Translations under genes and position numbers: made by a program
Shown: positions 22,632 to 32,943 of the stretch, piece by piece
How positions within the stretch are numbered: the first letter of the stretch is position 1
Layout: each line of letters begins with the position of its first letter
The notes under the pieces: generated by a model
The model's database searches: none
What the model was told of the DNA's origin: nothing
The model's input: the letters and a program-made list of their open reading frames with translations, nothing else
Assembly (NCBI RefSeq): GCF_904849725.1
Contig: NC_058524.1
Coordinates: 355,443,823-355,507,822 of the forward strand
Length of the DNA: 64,000 nucleotides
Direction of reading: 5' to 3'
Source: Hordeum vulgare subsp. vulgare
Lineage: Eukaryota; Streptophyta; Magnoliopsida; Poales; Poaceae

Positions 22632-22810
22632 TGAGACCAATATCATCAATATCATAACTCCAGAGGAGTATATAAGGGATGTTTATCAACCTGTTACAGA
22701 CTCTGAAAACGAAGAGGTATGTGTTTCGGTAAGTAATTGGACTCCAAAACTTTTCTAGTAGGAAATTTTCTCCGTTTTGGAATTTATGGAAAAATAGAAA
22801 AATAAAAAGC

Positions 22811-22962
22811 AGTCCGGAGAGCGCACGAGGCGGCCACAAGTTTGGTCGCCGCGGCCTGCCCCCCTGGCCGCGGTGACATGGCTTGTGGCACCTCGTGTGC
22901 CTCCCGGACTCCGTTTTCTTGCGGAGCACTCCTTCTGGTCCAGAAAAATCATTATCTATACA
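22811..22962 (+). promoter_or_regulatory. Internal long foldback before ORF3 of element B, with TATA-like box
   Basis: Arms of about 45 bp (22811-22856 and 22866-22910) fold around the loop TGCCCCCCT. They contain the same CCACAAG/CTTGTGG and CCGCGGCC/GGCCGCGG blocks as the LTR foldbacks. TCTATACA at 22955-22962 is TATA-like, and the ORF3 start codon follows 83 bp later. An internal promoter is inferred by analogy with the LTRs. Confidence 0.5.
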
Positions 22963-23044
22963 CCCGAGGGTTTTGATCTCCGTATCGTGCAGTTTTCCTC
23001 TGTTTTCTTTTCGAGCCTGTTTTCTGCCGCAGATCTAGGTCAAG

Positions 23045-23458
23045 ATGTCTTCTCATGATTCAGACGGGGAGAGCTATGTTGCTGATTACCTGGCTAACCC
23101 CAAGGTCTATGGGTACTTGGAACCATATGGCTGGACCACTGACGAGGAAGAGGACTATGATCCCAAGGGGAAGGAACAAACGAGTTCCGATGAAGAGGAG
23201 GCTGCTCTACCTGAACCTGGATGCACTCATGTGGAGTTCAAGAAGTCGAGCCTCCCTGACTCAAGGAAGAAGCCTAAGAACTTGTTTGTCCCTTCTCGTT
23301 TCTTGTAGGAGAGTAAGCAGGAACCTTGTCAAAGGGTGTTGAAGCTTGAGGAGGAAAATGATGATCTGAGAGAGCAGAATTTTATGCTCAAGTGGAAATT
23401 AGACAAGATCAAGACCTCCGCAACAACTCCTCCACCACCACCAAAGGAAAACAACTGA
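23045..23458 (+). pseudogene. ORF3 of element B: acidic coiled-coil protein, stop at codon 88
   Basis: The frame from the ATG at 23045 to the TGA at 23456-23458 is 137 codons with one TAG at 23306-23308, probably from CAG. The N-terminal half is very acidic (DEEEDYDPKGKEQ, SSDEEEAALPEP). After the stop come heptad-like leucines (LKLEEENDDLREQN, FMLKWKLDKIK), a predicted coiled coil, and a PPPPP tail. It lies in the env position of Athila elements, but I see no signal peptide or membrane segment, so I do not call it an envelope protein. Function unknown. Confidence 0.6.
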
Positions 23459-24980
23459 GCATTGGTATGGGCAATCCCCTTGGCTTTTTCCAAGCTTGGG
23501 GGAGTTTCCCTGGTATTGTATCACTTTTATATCTTTTCCTTTTACCTTTGTTTTAGTTCTTTCTTTTTCAGTTTTTACTTTCTTCTCTTAGTGGAATAAG
23601 TCTTTAGTGCTTAGTTTGAGTCTTTTTCTTCGTGTCTCCCACGATGTATTCGAGCTTGCGGGCTATATAATAAAGAGTATCTTAGTCAAGGGCTTTGTTT
23701 TGTGTCGTGATCAAAAGTATGAAAAGAACGATAGCATGAAAGATCATGAGATGATCTTATGGAAAGTGATAGCTTCACATATAACAAGTATGATGATTGA
23801 AACTTGTTGAGAATAGACCAACATAGACCCCAGTCGTTGTTGCAAATAATAAGAAGTATTAAGGAAACAGAGGTTCACATATAAATATATCATCTTAGAC
23901 ACTTTCTATAATTATGAGCACTCACCAAACTATTACATGCTTAGAAGTAGATGTTGGACAAGGAAGACAACATAATGAATTGTGTTTGCTTGATTCCACA
24001 CAATGTTATATGATTAGAGATCCCTTAGCATGTGAGGATTGCTTCCACCTCCTATTAGCCAAAACTCCCGCACCAAGTAGAGATACTACTTGTGCATCCA
24101 TAAACCTTCAAACCAGTCTTGCCATGAGTGTCCACCATACCTACCTATGGATTGAATAAGATCCCTCAAGTAACTTGTCATCGGTGCAAGCCATAAAAAT
24201 TGCTCTCTAATATGTATGATCGATTAGTGTGTGGAAAATAAGCTTTATACGAACCTGTGATGAGGAAGACATAAAAGCGACAGACTGCATAATAAAGTTC
24301 TTTATCACAGGAGGCAATATAAAGTTATGTTCCTCCACACTAAGAGGACACGCATCCAAACCTCCAAAGCGCATGACAACCTCTGCTTCCCTCTGCGAAG
24401 GGCATATCTTGTACCTTTACTTTTGTCCTTGTGAAAGTCTTGGTGATCAACACCAATTCCCTATTCCGTCTTCATCTTGGTGAACATCATATGCTAGAGA
24501 AAGATCTATATTCATATATCAACTTGGAGATGAGTACTTATGCTTTATTATTGTTGACTTTACCCTTGAGCTAAATGGTTGGGAGGCAAAATTATAAGCC
24601 CATATCTTTCTTTGTGTCCAACTAAAACTTTGATACCATGAGTACCACGTGAGTTGTAACAATTGTGAAAAACAAAAGAGATGATTGAGTATGTGGATTT
24701 GCTTTACAAGCTCTTATTTGACTCTTTCTGATGTTATGATAAATTGCAATTGCTTCAATGACTATGGACTGTTGTTGGCTACTTCTCGGTAAGGTTTTTG
24801 ATTCATACTTTGCTTTGTGAAGGAATTGTTACTTTCCCATAAGAATATTTATGATATATTGTTGTTCTATGTGTGCTCATGATGCCCTCATGTCTGTATT
24901 ATGTTTTATCGACACCTTCATCCCTAAACATGTGGACATGTTTATGGATCTTGGTTTTCGCTTGAGGACAAGCGAGGTCT
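23459..24980 (+). other. 3' untranslated region of element B
   Basis: No supported ORF. A PPT-like AAGCTTGGGGGAG lies at 23492-23504, 34 bp after ORF3, about 1.5 kb before the true tract. The rest is AT-rich and featureless. Confidence 0.6.
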
Positions 24981-24993
24981 AACCTTGGGGGAG
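24981..24993 (+). other. Polypurine tract of element B
   Basis: AACCTTGGGGGAG ends one base before the TG of the 3' LTR. Confidence 0.75.
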
Positions 24994-24994
24994 T

Positions 24995-26523
24995 TGATAT
25001 GTCCATTTTGCATCATGCTTTCATGTTGATATTTATCGCTTTATGGACTGTTTTTATACTTTGTGGTACCATACTTATGCCTTTTCTCTCTTATTTCGCA
25101 AGGTTTATTTGAAGAGGGAGAATACCGGCAGCTGGAATTCTGGACTAGAAAAGAAGCAAGTCTGAGTCCTCTATTCTGCGCAACTCCAAATGCCCTGAAG
25201 ATCAACGTGGAATTTTTTGGGATTATATAAAAAATATTGGGCGAAAGAAGTGCGATAGGGGAGCTGCCAGGGGCCCACAAGCCTGCTGGCCGCGACCTGC
25301 CCCCTAGCCGCGACAACAGGGCTTGTAGGCACCCTGGTGGGCCACTGGCCCCCCTCTTCTGCTATATGAAGGATTTCATCCCGAAAAAAATCAGGGCGGA
25401 GCTTTTTCGTGGATTCTCCGCCGCCACGAGGCGGAACTTGAGCAGAACCAATCTAGAGCTCCGGCAGGACGATCCTGCCAGGGGAACTTCCCTCCCAGAG
25501 GGGGAAATCGTCGCCATCATGATCACCAACACTCCTCTCATCGAAGGGGACTCGTCTCCATCAACATATTCATCAGCACCATCTCACCTCCAAACCCTAG
25601 TTCATGACTTGTAACCAATCTCCGTCTCGCGACTCCGATTGGTACTTGTAAGGTTGCTAGTAGTGTTGATTACTCTTTGTAGTTGATGCTAGTTGGATTA
25701 CTTGGTGGAAGAGTTTATGTTCAGATCGTTGATGCTACTCATTACACCTCTGATCATAATTATGATTATGCTTTGTGAGTAGTTACTTTTGTTCCTGAGG
25801 ACATGGGATAAGTCATGCTAATAGTAGTCATGTGAATTTGGTATTCATTTGGTATTTTGATATGTTGTATGTTGTATTTCTTCTAGTGGTGTTATGTGAA
25901 CATCGACTACATAACACTTCACCATATTTGGGCCTAGAGGAAGGCATTGGGGAGTAGTAAGTAGATGATGGGTTGCTAGAGTGACAGAAGCTTAAACCCG
26001 AGTCTATGCGTTGCTTCGTAAGGGGCTGATTTGGATCCACTAGTTTAATGCTATGGTTAGACGTTGTCTTAATTCTTCTTTCATAGTTGCGGATGCTTGC
26101 AAGAGGGGTTAATCATAAGTAGGATGCTTGTCCAAGTAAGGGCAGTACCCAAGCGCCGGTACACCCACATATCAAACTATCAAAGTAACAAACGCGAATC
26201 ATATGAACATCATGAAACTAGCATGACAGAAATTCCCGTGTGTCCTCGGGCGCGTTTTTCCTTGTATAAGACTTTGTTCAGGCTTGTCCCTTGCTACAAA
26301 AGGGATTGGGCCACTTAGCTGCACCGTTGCTACTACTTGTTACTTGTTACTTTTCACCTGCTACGTTTCACCTCACTACACCATCACTTGTTACCGCTAC
26401 TTTCAGTGCTTGCACTTATTACCTTGCTGAAAACCGTTTATCACAGCCTTCTGCTCCTCGTTGGGTCCGACACTATAACTTATCGAAAGGACTACGTTGA
26501 TCCCCTATACTTGTGGGTCATCA
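24995..26523 (+). repeat. 3' LTR of element B
   Basis: 1529 bp, the same length as the 5' LTR, from TGATATGTCC to GGGTCATCA, followed by the target duplication CTGGG. Confidence 0.95.
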
Positions 26524-26982
26524 CTGGGCAAAGTGACTGTCGGAAACCCGCATTCACGGCGCCGCTGAATGTTGACTCCCCCCAGTTCTAAGCTAGGTCC
26601 ATTGGCAAATTCCGTTTGGCGGTTCAGATAAAAAAATTCCGGAACAATAGCACGGTGGGCTCGATTTGCAGATAAGCTTCACAAAAAACTTGAAACTGGC
26701 AAAGATTACTGATGGAATTTGGTCCCAAGTCTTGAGGATGAAGTTGGAAGAAATGCACGGCGTCTCTAAAAAACTTTGAGCCTGGCGGCTTGAAACCTCG
26801 CTCCAAGTGATCAGCAAACACGGCTACCTATCCTTCGGTGGGTTGGGGAATTGTTTCTCCGAAGGCAGTTTGCCACCCAATAACTTCCTTGGGATCTAGA
26901 TTACCCATTTTTACAAAGTTGTCAAGATAGACATCATTAACTTTTGTTGGCAGCTAGTTGCATTTTGAGATATTACTCATAA
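26524..26982 (-). pseudogene. Antisense gene of element C, first coding exon (N-terminal part)
   Basis: The exon starts at 26982 after a TTTTGTAG acceptor, with the ATG at 26980. The translation contains VFADHLERGFKPPGSKFFRD and GPNSISNLCQFQVFCEAYL, the signature of the plant family Pfam calls putative gypsy type transposon (PF04195, Transposase_28). It reads on, through element B, into 16373-15942. Counting both parts and one missing base gives 885 nt, a whole number of codons. Damage: TAG at 26956-26954, TAG at 26830-26828, and one T lost in the A-run at 26630-26636. The gene lies opposite to the retrotransposon's own transcription. Antisense ORFs in this position are known from Tat-type elements such as Grande. 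Confidence 0.8.
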
Positions 26983-27463
26983 CTACAAAATTAAAAGAGT
27001 TGGGCGGGTGGTTAGGAACATAGGAATGGCGACTTGCCGGCTAAATAATGTAAGGTGTATCTACATGGGGTATTACAACTCGCCGCCAAAATGATCTACG
27101 GTGTATCTACAGGGATATTCTCATTCGCCATGGCAAAAGGAGGCGAGTTATGGTTCTAAAAAAGAGTTTTTCCTTAGGGATATTCCTGATCGGAAGAGAA
27201 ACAAGTTTAAGGATCTACGGACGTTTTCCAAATAAGGGGAAATAAACAACGGCCAAAGGATCGAACGCCATGGAACTCGCAACAACACTATGAAAAATGG
27301 CGTGTAGATTTATGAACTACGGACTGATAGGGAGCACAGTAGGAACTACTGTGACTATCGTTTCTCATGTGGGTCTACAATACCGCATACAAATGGGCTA
27401 AAAATTAGGGGGAAGTGGTGTTCATGGAGTTCTGACGCTGACCTAATGGGGGAGGAGATTTAC
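26983..27463 (-). other. Predicted intron in the leader of the antisense gene
   Basis: On the minus strand a donor CAG/GTAAAT at 27463 and an acceptor TTTTGTAG/TT at 26983 frame a 481-bp AT-richer stretch with no ORF. The upstream leader exon is GC-rich (27464-27588) and would continue past element D to 43642 and beyond. Inference from splice consensus only. Confidence 0.5.
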
Positions 27464-28438
27464 CTGAAGGAAGAAGGAGATGTCGGGCCGGTATTGAAGA
27501 AGACCCGCGATGGTGGCCGCGCCCTAGACTGGTTCGGGAAGCTGCTCGACGGCGATGACCTGTGATGGAGCTTCAGCGGTGACGGGATTGTAGTGCCCCA
27601 GGTGTAAAGATTTCCCTTTTTGTAACCTTCCATGTGGGACAACCTTGACATTGTCATGAGAGCTATCTATGCATGTATGATTTCAAGTGTCACCTTGTGT
27701 TCTTCTTTTGCATGCATGCATCCATGCCATACCATCCTTGCCATACCTTATGATTCTATGTCATGTTATGATTGCATGTGATCTTGCTAGGTCTGATGTT
27801 GTGATCTTGTGATTTCATGTGTTGATGCACATGTGATGATGTGGGTTGAAGTGGTGGAGTGTGGTGCTTGGCATTGTTTTGAAACCCCCCCCCCTTGTTA
27901 GTTTCAAACCTTTTATCTCTTTTATCCCAAGCTCAAAAGTCCACTTGCTCCATACCTGGTTTTAAAATGTCCTCTGTTTACTGAATATTGTAGGTATTAT
28001 GTTGTGCAAGTTTTGTGATTTTTAAAAGTGTTTAAACAGGTGCAATAAATACAAAACAGAGCCATCTAATTCTGTTTTGTGAAATAATTACTTGCTCCAA
28101 AAAATCTTGTTTTGTTTTATTTAAATAGGCCATATTTTCCTATGACCAGGGGTAATTTTGTGTTGATTTATCCCCAGTAGTTTTGACCTTGTTTTATATT
28201 TCTTTCTGGCCTTTCTTTTAAATAGTTGGGAGGCTACAGGGCTCCCTTTCCTTAATATGGCGCAGGTGGGCTTCCTTCCCTTCCCTGGCGGCCCATCTCT
28301 CTCCTTCCATCGCGCCAGGAGCCCACGACCGCAGCCTCCTTCCCTCCCTGACACCGTCTCCCTCCTTCCCTCGCTTTCCGTCAAAAGCTGGGAGAGAGAG
28401 CAGTGCCGCCGTGAGGCACAAACGTCGAGGGGGGCCCC

Positions 28439-28560
28439 TATTTAGCCTGGGCGTCCGTGCCACCTCCCCCCCCCTCGCCTAGGGTTCCCTCCATTCCCTC
28501 AGCCGCCGCCGCCACCTCTCCCATCCCCATCTCCATCTCTCCCTTCCTCCCCAAGGTAAG
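28439..28560 (+). promoter_or_regulatory. Probable promoter and leader start in the D LTR
   Basis: TATTTAG at 28439-28445 precedes a C/T-rich leader containing CCTAGGGTTCCCTCC, like a plant gene 5' UTR, which ends at a splice-donor-like CCAAG/GTAAG (28556). A second CCAAG/GTGAG is at 28856. In the 3' LTR the TATA-like box has a T to C change. Inferred. Confidence 0.4.
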
Positions 28561-29181
28561 TGCTATGTAGGAGTTAGCAGAGAAGTAGAGGAGGAGCCCG
28601 CCGTCGATCCCCTACCTCCCGTCGTCTACGGCGACGGCGACCATGTCCGGGAGCTCAGGGGTAGCCTCCGCGTTCCATTCCCAACCTTGGTGAGGCCGGG
28701 GAACATCTTCGACGATGGCTAGCTCGACGTCAACCACCCTCCTCCGGTGCACCTCTTCTTCCTCGGCTCTACTTCATCTACATCACGTTCGGCGTCGGTT
28801 CTTCTTCCCCTCAAGCGCCTCTTCCTCCGCAGATCGATCTCCTTCCTTCCCCAAGGTGAGGGACATCTTCCCCTTGCTTCTTCCTGCTCGGATCCGTCAT
28901 AGAACCGCCGTGGAAGGTGCTCGCGTTTCTCTGTTCCTAGCAAACGGTAGCAAGACGTGGTGCAGTTGCGGTGCAGTAGCAGTATATCGGGTGTAGCAGC
29001 GTGTAGACATGGTGCATAGCAGGCGCAGCCCTTGCAGGAGGGTAGATCTCCTATCGTGATGCAGCAGCAGCACCAGCCGTGCCCGGCGGCCTCCCTATCG
29101 CCGGCAGCCTCTGTAGGCAGAGCAGAGAAGCGCTACTAGATGACCTTGTACGCAACCCTCCTCTGATCGGTCATCGTTCTG

Positions 29182-29267
29182 TAGCGTAGTGGTAGTAGAA
29201 GTGCTGCCAGTTGCCTGTTGCCTGTAGGAGGGCGTGGGTTCGAGTCCCCCCCTCGGCACCTTCTTTT
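29182..29267 (+). other. tRNA-like module 1 in the D 5' LTR
   Basis: A box TAGCGTAGTGG (29182-29192), B box GGTTCGAGTCC (29237-29247) and a T4 run (29264-29267) resemble a Pol III internal promoter with terminator. Box spacing of 55 bp is long, as with an intron or long variable arm. The 3' end CTCGGCACC has no matching 5' acceptor strand, so it is not an intact tRNA gene. Copy in the 3' LTR: 39871-39956. Confidence 0.5.
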
Positions 29268-29346
29268 GTTTGTTTGTTTTCGGCACAGTGGTCTTCAGGG
29301 AAGCCTTACCCTGCGCTTTCCTTCTCCCTGTCAACGGCTGTAGCAG

Positions 29347-29420
29347 TAACGCATTGGTTGTGTGTGGTGTGTTGCACCAGGGGCTCTAGGGTTCGAATCC
29401 CAGAGAGACCCCATTTTTTT
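29347..29420 (+). other. tRNA-like module 2 in the D 5' LTR
   Basis: B box GGTTCGAATCCC at 29390-29401 in a T-arm-like stem, a degenerate A box at 29347-29357 (better in the 3' LTR, TAGCACAGTGG at 40036-40046), spacing about 43 bp as in real tRNAs, and a T-run just after AGAGACCCCA. No acceptor stem pairs. It could be the head of a SINE. Confidence 0.5.
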
Positions 29421-29559
29421 GTTTTCCCTTGCTTTGTTTGCTACACCTGTGCCTAGATCAATGGATTACAAGTGCCCTCATATATATTTTTTCCTGTTGT
29501 TTGATGGAGGAGTGAGAGAGAGCATGTATGTAGTGTTCATGTGTGTTAGGGTAGATGTG

Positions 29560-30120
29560 TAGATTTATGTGTGTGTGAGTGAGTGCTTGAGGGTGAGAGT
29601 GTGTGCAAGTGTGTGTCTGTGACCCTACGCACATGCTTGTGCAATTGCACAAGCCCTTGAGTTTAAGCTTTGTGTGTTAGTAGATTGTGCATGAGTGTGT
29701 GTCTCCCCACACACTTATGCATACACACCCATGTGAGCATGCGTGTAGGTATGAGCTACACCATGATGAGTGTGTATTATCTTGTGGTTTGCACTAGAAT
29801 AGTTTAATATGTGAGTGTGTTTCTCTTGTGCTTGGTGCTGGGCTCTTGCACCATGTGGTGCTAGTGTGATTGATGTGTGTGTGTGTCTCACACATGCCAA
29901 GACATGATGTGCCTTGATGTGCACATGAGAAAGCTTGGGTGTGTAGGTGTTGGAATCATGATGTGAGTGTAGTTAGTGTATGTTCTAAGTAGCATGTGTA
30001 GGACTAGCTATATGTTGTGCTTGACATATGTGTGTGTGTGGAACTTCCCGCCTTTGCAAGTTGTGCACCTCCTCATGTTTAATATGAGAGAGAGCATGTT
30101 GTGTGTGGGGGTGACTTCTG
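29560..30120 (+). repeat. TG-rich low-complexity stretch in the D LTR
   Basis: Dense irregular TG and TGAG runs. Copy in the 3' LTR at about 40270-40830. Prone to alternating purine-pyrimidine (Z-DNA-like) structure. Confidence 0.7.
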
Positions 30121-32929
30121 AGAAATATTTGTGTTGTTGATGTGCATGACACAAACATGGGGTTCAAACCCCCATGTCACTTTGTCATTGTGCACATGAA
30201 CACAACCTTTGTAGTTGTTGTCTTGGTAGGATCTACATGAAATGATGCACTAATTACTAGGCATGATTTGTAGTAGTTTCCTCTTCCTTAATTTGTGGTC
30301 ACTTGTTCCAAGTAAGTGTCCACATATTATAGATGATTTAGGGGTAGAATCTCCCAAGGAATCCAGTGGTGAAGTTTGTTTTGCCATTAGGATACCTTAT
30401 GGAGTTGACATATTCAGATTTGTTGGTAGTTTGCTCTTTGTTTCCATGGAATAGGTGGAGCCCAAGGGCATGAGTTTTGTGTGATAATAGTAGGGGTTTT
30501 GCTCTACACCATAGTGGTGTCATTTATCACTTGGTGTTATGTGTGTGCAAACTATGCCTAGACAAAGTGGGCATGTGGCTGAAAAATTCCTGATTAGTGA
30601 AATCTGAAATTTCACTAAGTCTGGGATTTCTGGAAACATTTTCTTCCCCTATAGATTAGGATGTGCTAGTCATTCTGTTGAGAACTAGCCTTAGTTCAGT
30701 GCTAGGATTTTGAACCTGATATGTTTGTGAAGCTCCCTGTCAAATTTCAAATCATTTGGAGTCCAGCAGGTTGTGTTTTGGTTGCTGTCAAAAAGCTTCA
30801 GAACAAAGACAGAAACTCAGGTGCAGAAACAAAGACAGAAAGACAGAACAAGGGAATGATACATGTCTTGGCAACCTGGGAATACCAGATTTGTGCCATT
30901 TGAGTGTGTGGTGTTGAATCTTCCACGTAGAGCTTCATATCTTGTTTCGTTGATTCCCGTTGATCCGTAGCTCCGTTTGCAATGTTCTTTATATGGTTTA
31001 GCATCGTTTTCACGAGCCGCATCTGTTCATGCCATCCTCCTGCATGTCAAAATAGCTTAGTGTACAGTTCTTTCCAGAAACTTGCAGTAGTTTAATTTGC
31101 TTGTGCTAGTGATAGAATTAGTGATGCATGCCCATTTGTCATCTCATGCATCATGTGATTGTTGCATCTTGTGGTGTTGCTGTTCATTGGCTATTATTCT
31201 CATGTTGGGTAGCACCGGGATCGGAGAACGAATACGTGGAGTCAGGAGAGTAAGTGCAGGACGAACCAGAACCATTCCAAGCTGAGGATATCACAGGCAA
31301 GATGATATGACCTTGATTCCATTTCTAGACTTGTTATGCTAGTTGTCATTTACATGTCATATTGCTCGCTGCCTACCACTGAAATTAAATTGCCTTTTCA
31401 TATGCCATGAGCCCAAACACCGTACTCCTTCCTAGCAATCTTGTATGGCTAAGTAGGCTTGCTCAGCTTCTAATGTTAGCGTTGCTAGTTGCAGGTGCTT
31501 TGACTCATGTGAGAAACATGAGCTTGATATCATTATCTTAAATTCTGTTATTTAATTAATGCACCTATATACTTGGTAAATGACGGGAGGCCTAGCCTTT
31601 TGCCGGGTGCCTTGTTCTGTTCTTGCTGCCTTAGTTACCGGTTACCGGTGTTTGATTCCATAATGATCGCTCCTAACACGTTCGGGCTTGTTATGGGGAC
31701 CCCCTTGATAAATCGCGTAGTGCTAAGGCTTGTCCGACAGGACCCAACATTGGTGTTAATTTGCTAATCACTTAATAATAAACTGCATAGGGAATAGCTA
31801 CCCCGAGGATATTAATCAACAACCCGGGCCAGTGCTCCTCATGAGTGTTGGTCCAAACTAGAGTCGTGTGCGGGGCCAACCCGGGGCAACTCGGGAGATG
31901 TCTATCAGGCCACTGTACGTTGTGCTCATCCGGCGTGTCCTCAGACTGAGATACGCGGCTCTTATCAGGGTCGTCGACACGTCGGGAGGTCCTGGTAGCC
32001 TTGCCTTACCTTAGCGGTATATCTTGCGTATAGGAATCCGAGTGAAGCTTTGGTTTCCCCCAGAGTTGAGGGTTTCCTCTAAGGAATCCGACGAGATCAC
32101 GAGATTCGTGATAGAGGATGCCTTTGCGGCATGTGTTCATTTGTGATGGACTAGTTGGAGCACCCCTGCGGGGTTTAATCTTTCGGAAAGTCGTGCCCGC
32201 GGTTATGTGGCAACTTGGAATATTTTTGTTAACATCCGGTATTAGAGAACTTAAACATAAATTAATAAAAACTGCCAACTCTGTGCATAACCGTGACTGT
32301 CCCTTCGAAGCTCTCTCTTTGATCGGGAACACGGTGGGGTTATGGATGTCGTAGGTAGGTGCTCAGGATCACTTAGTGATCAAGTAATCCCGACCGCTAG
32401 CTTAGACCACCTTCACTTCTACTTGCGTAAGTTAGCCACTTAATCAAGCATAGGATGATGCAGCTTGATACACTTCACCCTTACCCTACCTAATAACATG
32501 ACTAGTTCTGGCACCAAGGTCTTAGATTGCTGAGTCCCCGTGGCTCACGGATTCCTCCGAAACTCCCAGTAGGTACAGGTACCCCAGAGACAGATGATCC
32601 CGACGGCACCCAGCTGGCGTGGCAGTACGACGAGGAGACAGACCGCCTCTACGTGAACTATCCAGAGGACTGAGGCGTGGTCGTGATCGTGGGCTTGCAG
32701 GGAGGGTAGCATAGCATTTCCATGTTTTGTAGTTCGTAGCGGAACTACCTTGATTGTATCTATGATGTACTCTGAGTTATTAATAAGAAGACAGTTGAAT
32801 CCCGAATTGTCTACTTTATTTATTATTTGTGCTATGTTACTTGCTTGCGAAACGCTTAGATGCGCTTCTTTCCTATCCGGGGGCCTCGACCCCCAGATCG
32901 GAAAGGACCGCATCTTGGTCGTTACAAGT

Positions 32930-32943
32930 TGGTAATCAGAGCC
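32930..32943 (+). other. Primer binding site of element D (tRNA-Met type with one extra A)
   Basis: TGGTAATCAGAGCC, the usual TGGTATCAGAGCC with one inserted A, 3 nt after the LTR end. The bulge would weaken priming. Confidence 0.75.

Larger units (their letters stand above)
16374..26523 (+). mobile_element. Element B: complete Athila-type LTR retrotransposon (10150 bp)
   Basis: Two LTRs of identical length (1529 bp: 16374-17902 and 24995-26523) are flanked by the perfect 5-bp duplication CTGGG (16369-16373 and 26524-26528). The order is LTR, tRNA-Asp primer site, gag, protease, RT, RNase H, integrase, a third ORF, polypurine tract, LTR. In the first 140 bp I count about 7 LTR differences, so it is not recent. 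It is inserted into the antisense gene of C. Confidence 0.95.
26524..27588 (+). mobile_element. Element C, middle piece
   Basis: Continues element C to the right of B (target duplication CTGGG) and ends where D is inserted. It carries the 5' part of the antisense gene and its leader intron. Confidence 0.8.
27589..32926 (+). repeat. 5' LTR of element D (5338 bp)
   Basis: Order inside: AT-rich U3 with a C9-type run near 27886, a CpG-rich block (28240-29260) with TATTTAG at 28439-28445 and splice-donor-like sites, two tRNA-like modules (29182-29267 and 29347-29413), a TG-rich stretch (about 29560-30120), then a long U5 with exon-like segments near 31210-31310 and 32572-32672. If transcription starts near 28470, U5 exceeds 4 kb, which is unusual. 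The many ORFs here have no recognisable product. Confidence 0.92.

Noticed and set aside
22811..22910. A MITE inserted in B
   Set aside because: Arms share blocks with the LTR foldbacks of B, A and F, and I see no clear target duplication at the ends, so a shared module is the simpler reading.
23045..23458. Envelope glycoprotein of element B
   Set aside because: No signal peptide, transmembrane segment or glycoprotein-like cysteines. Only the position matches.
29182..29420. Intact tRNA genes
   Set aside because: A and B boxes are present but acceptor stems do not pair, and the first module has unusual spacing. Reported as tRNA-like modules instead.
28121..29456. GC-rich ORFs in the D LTR that look like a plant gene first exon
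   Set aside because: Repeated in both LTRs with frame-breaking differences. Kept only as leader or exon-like sequence, not as a gene.
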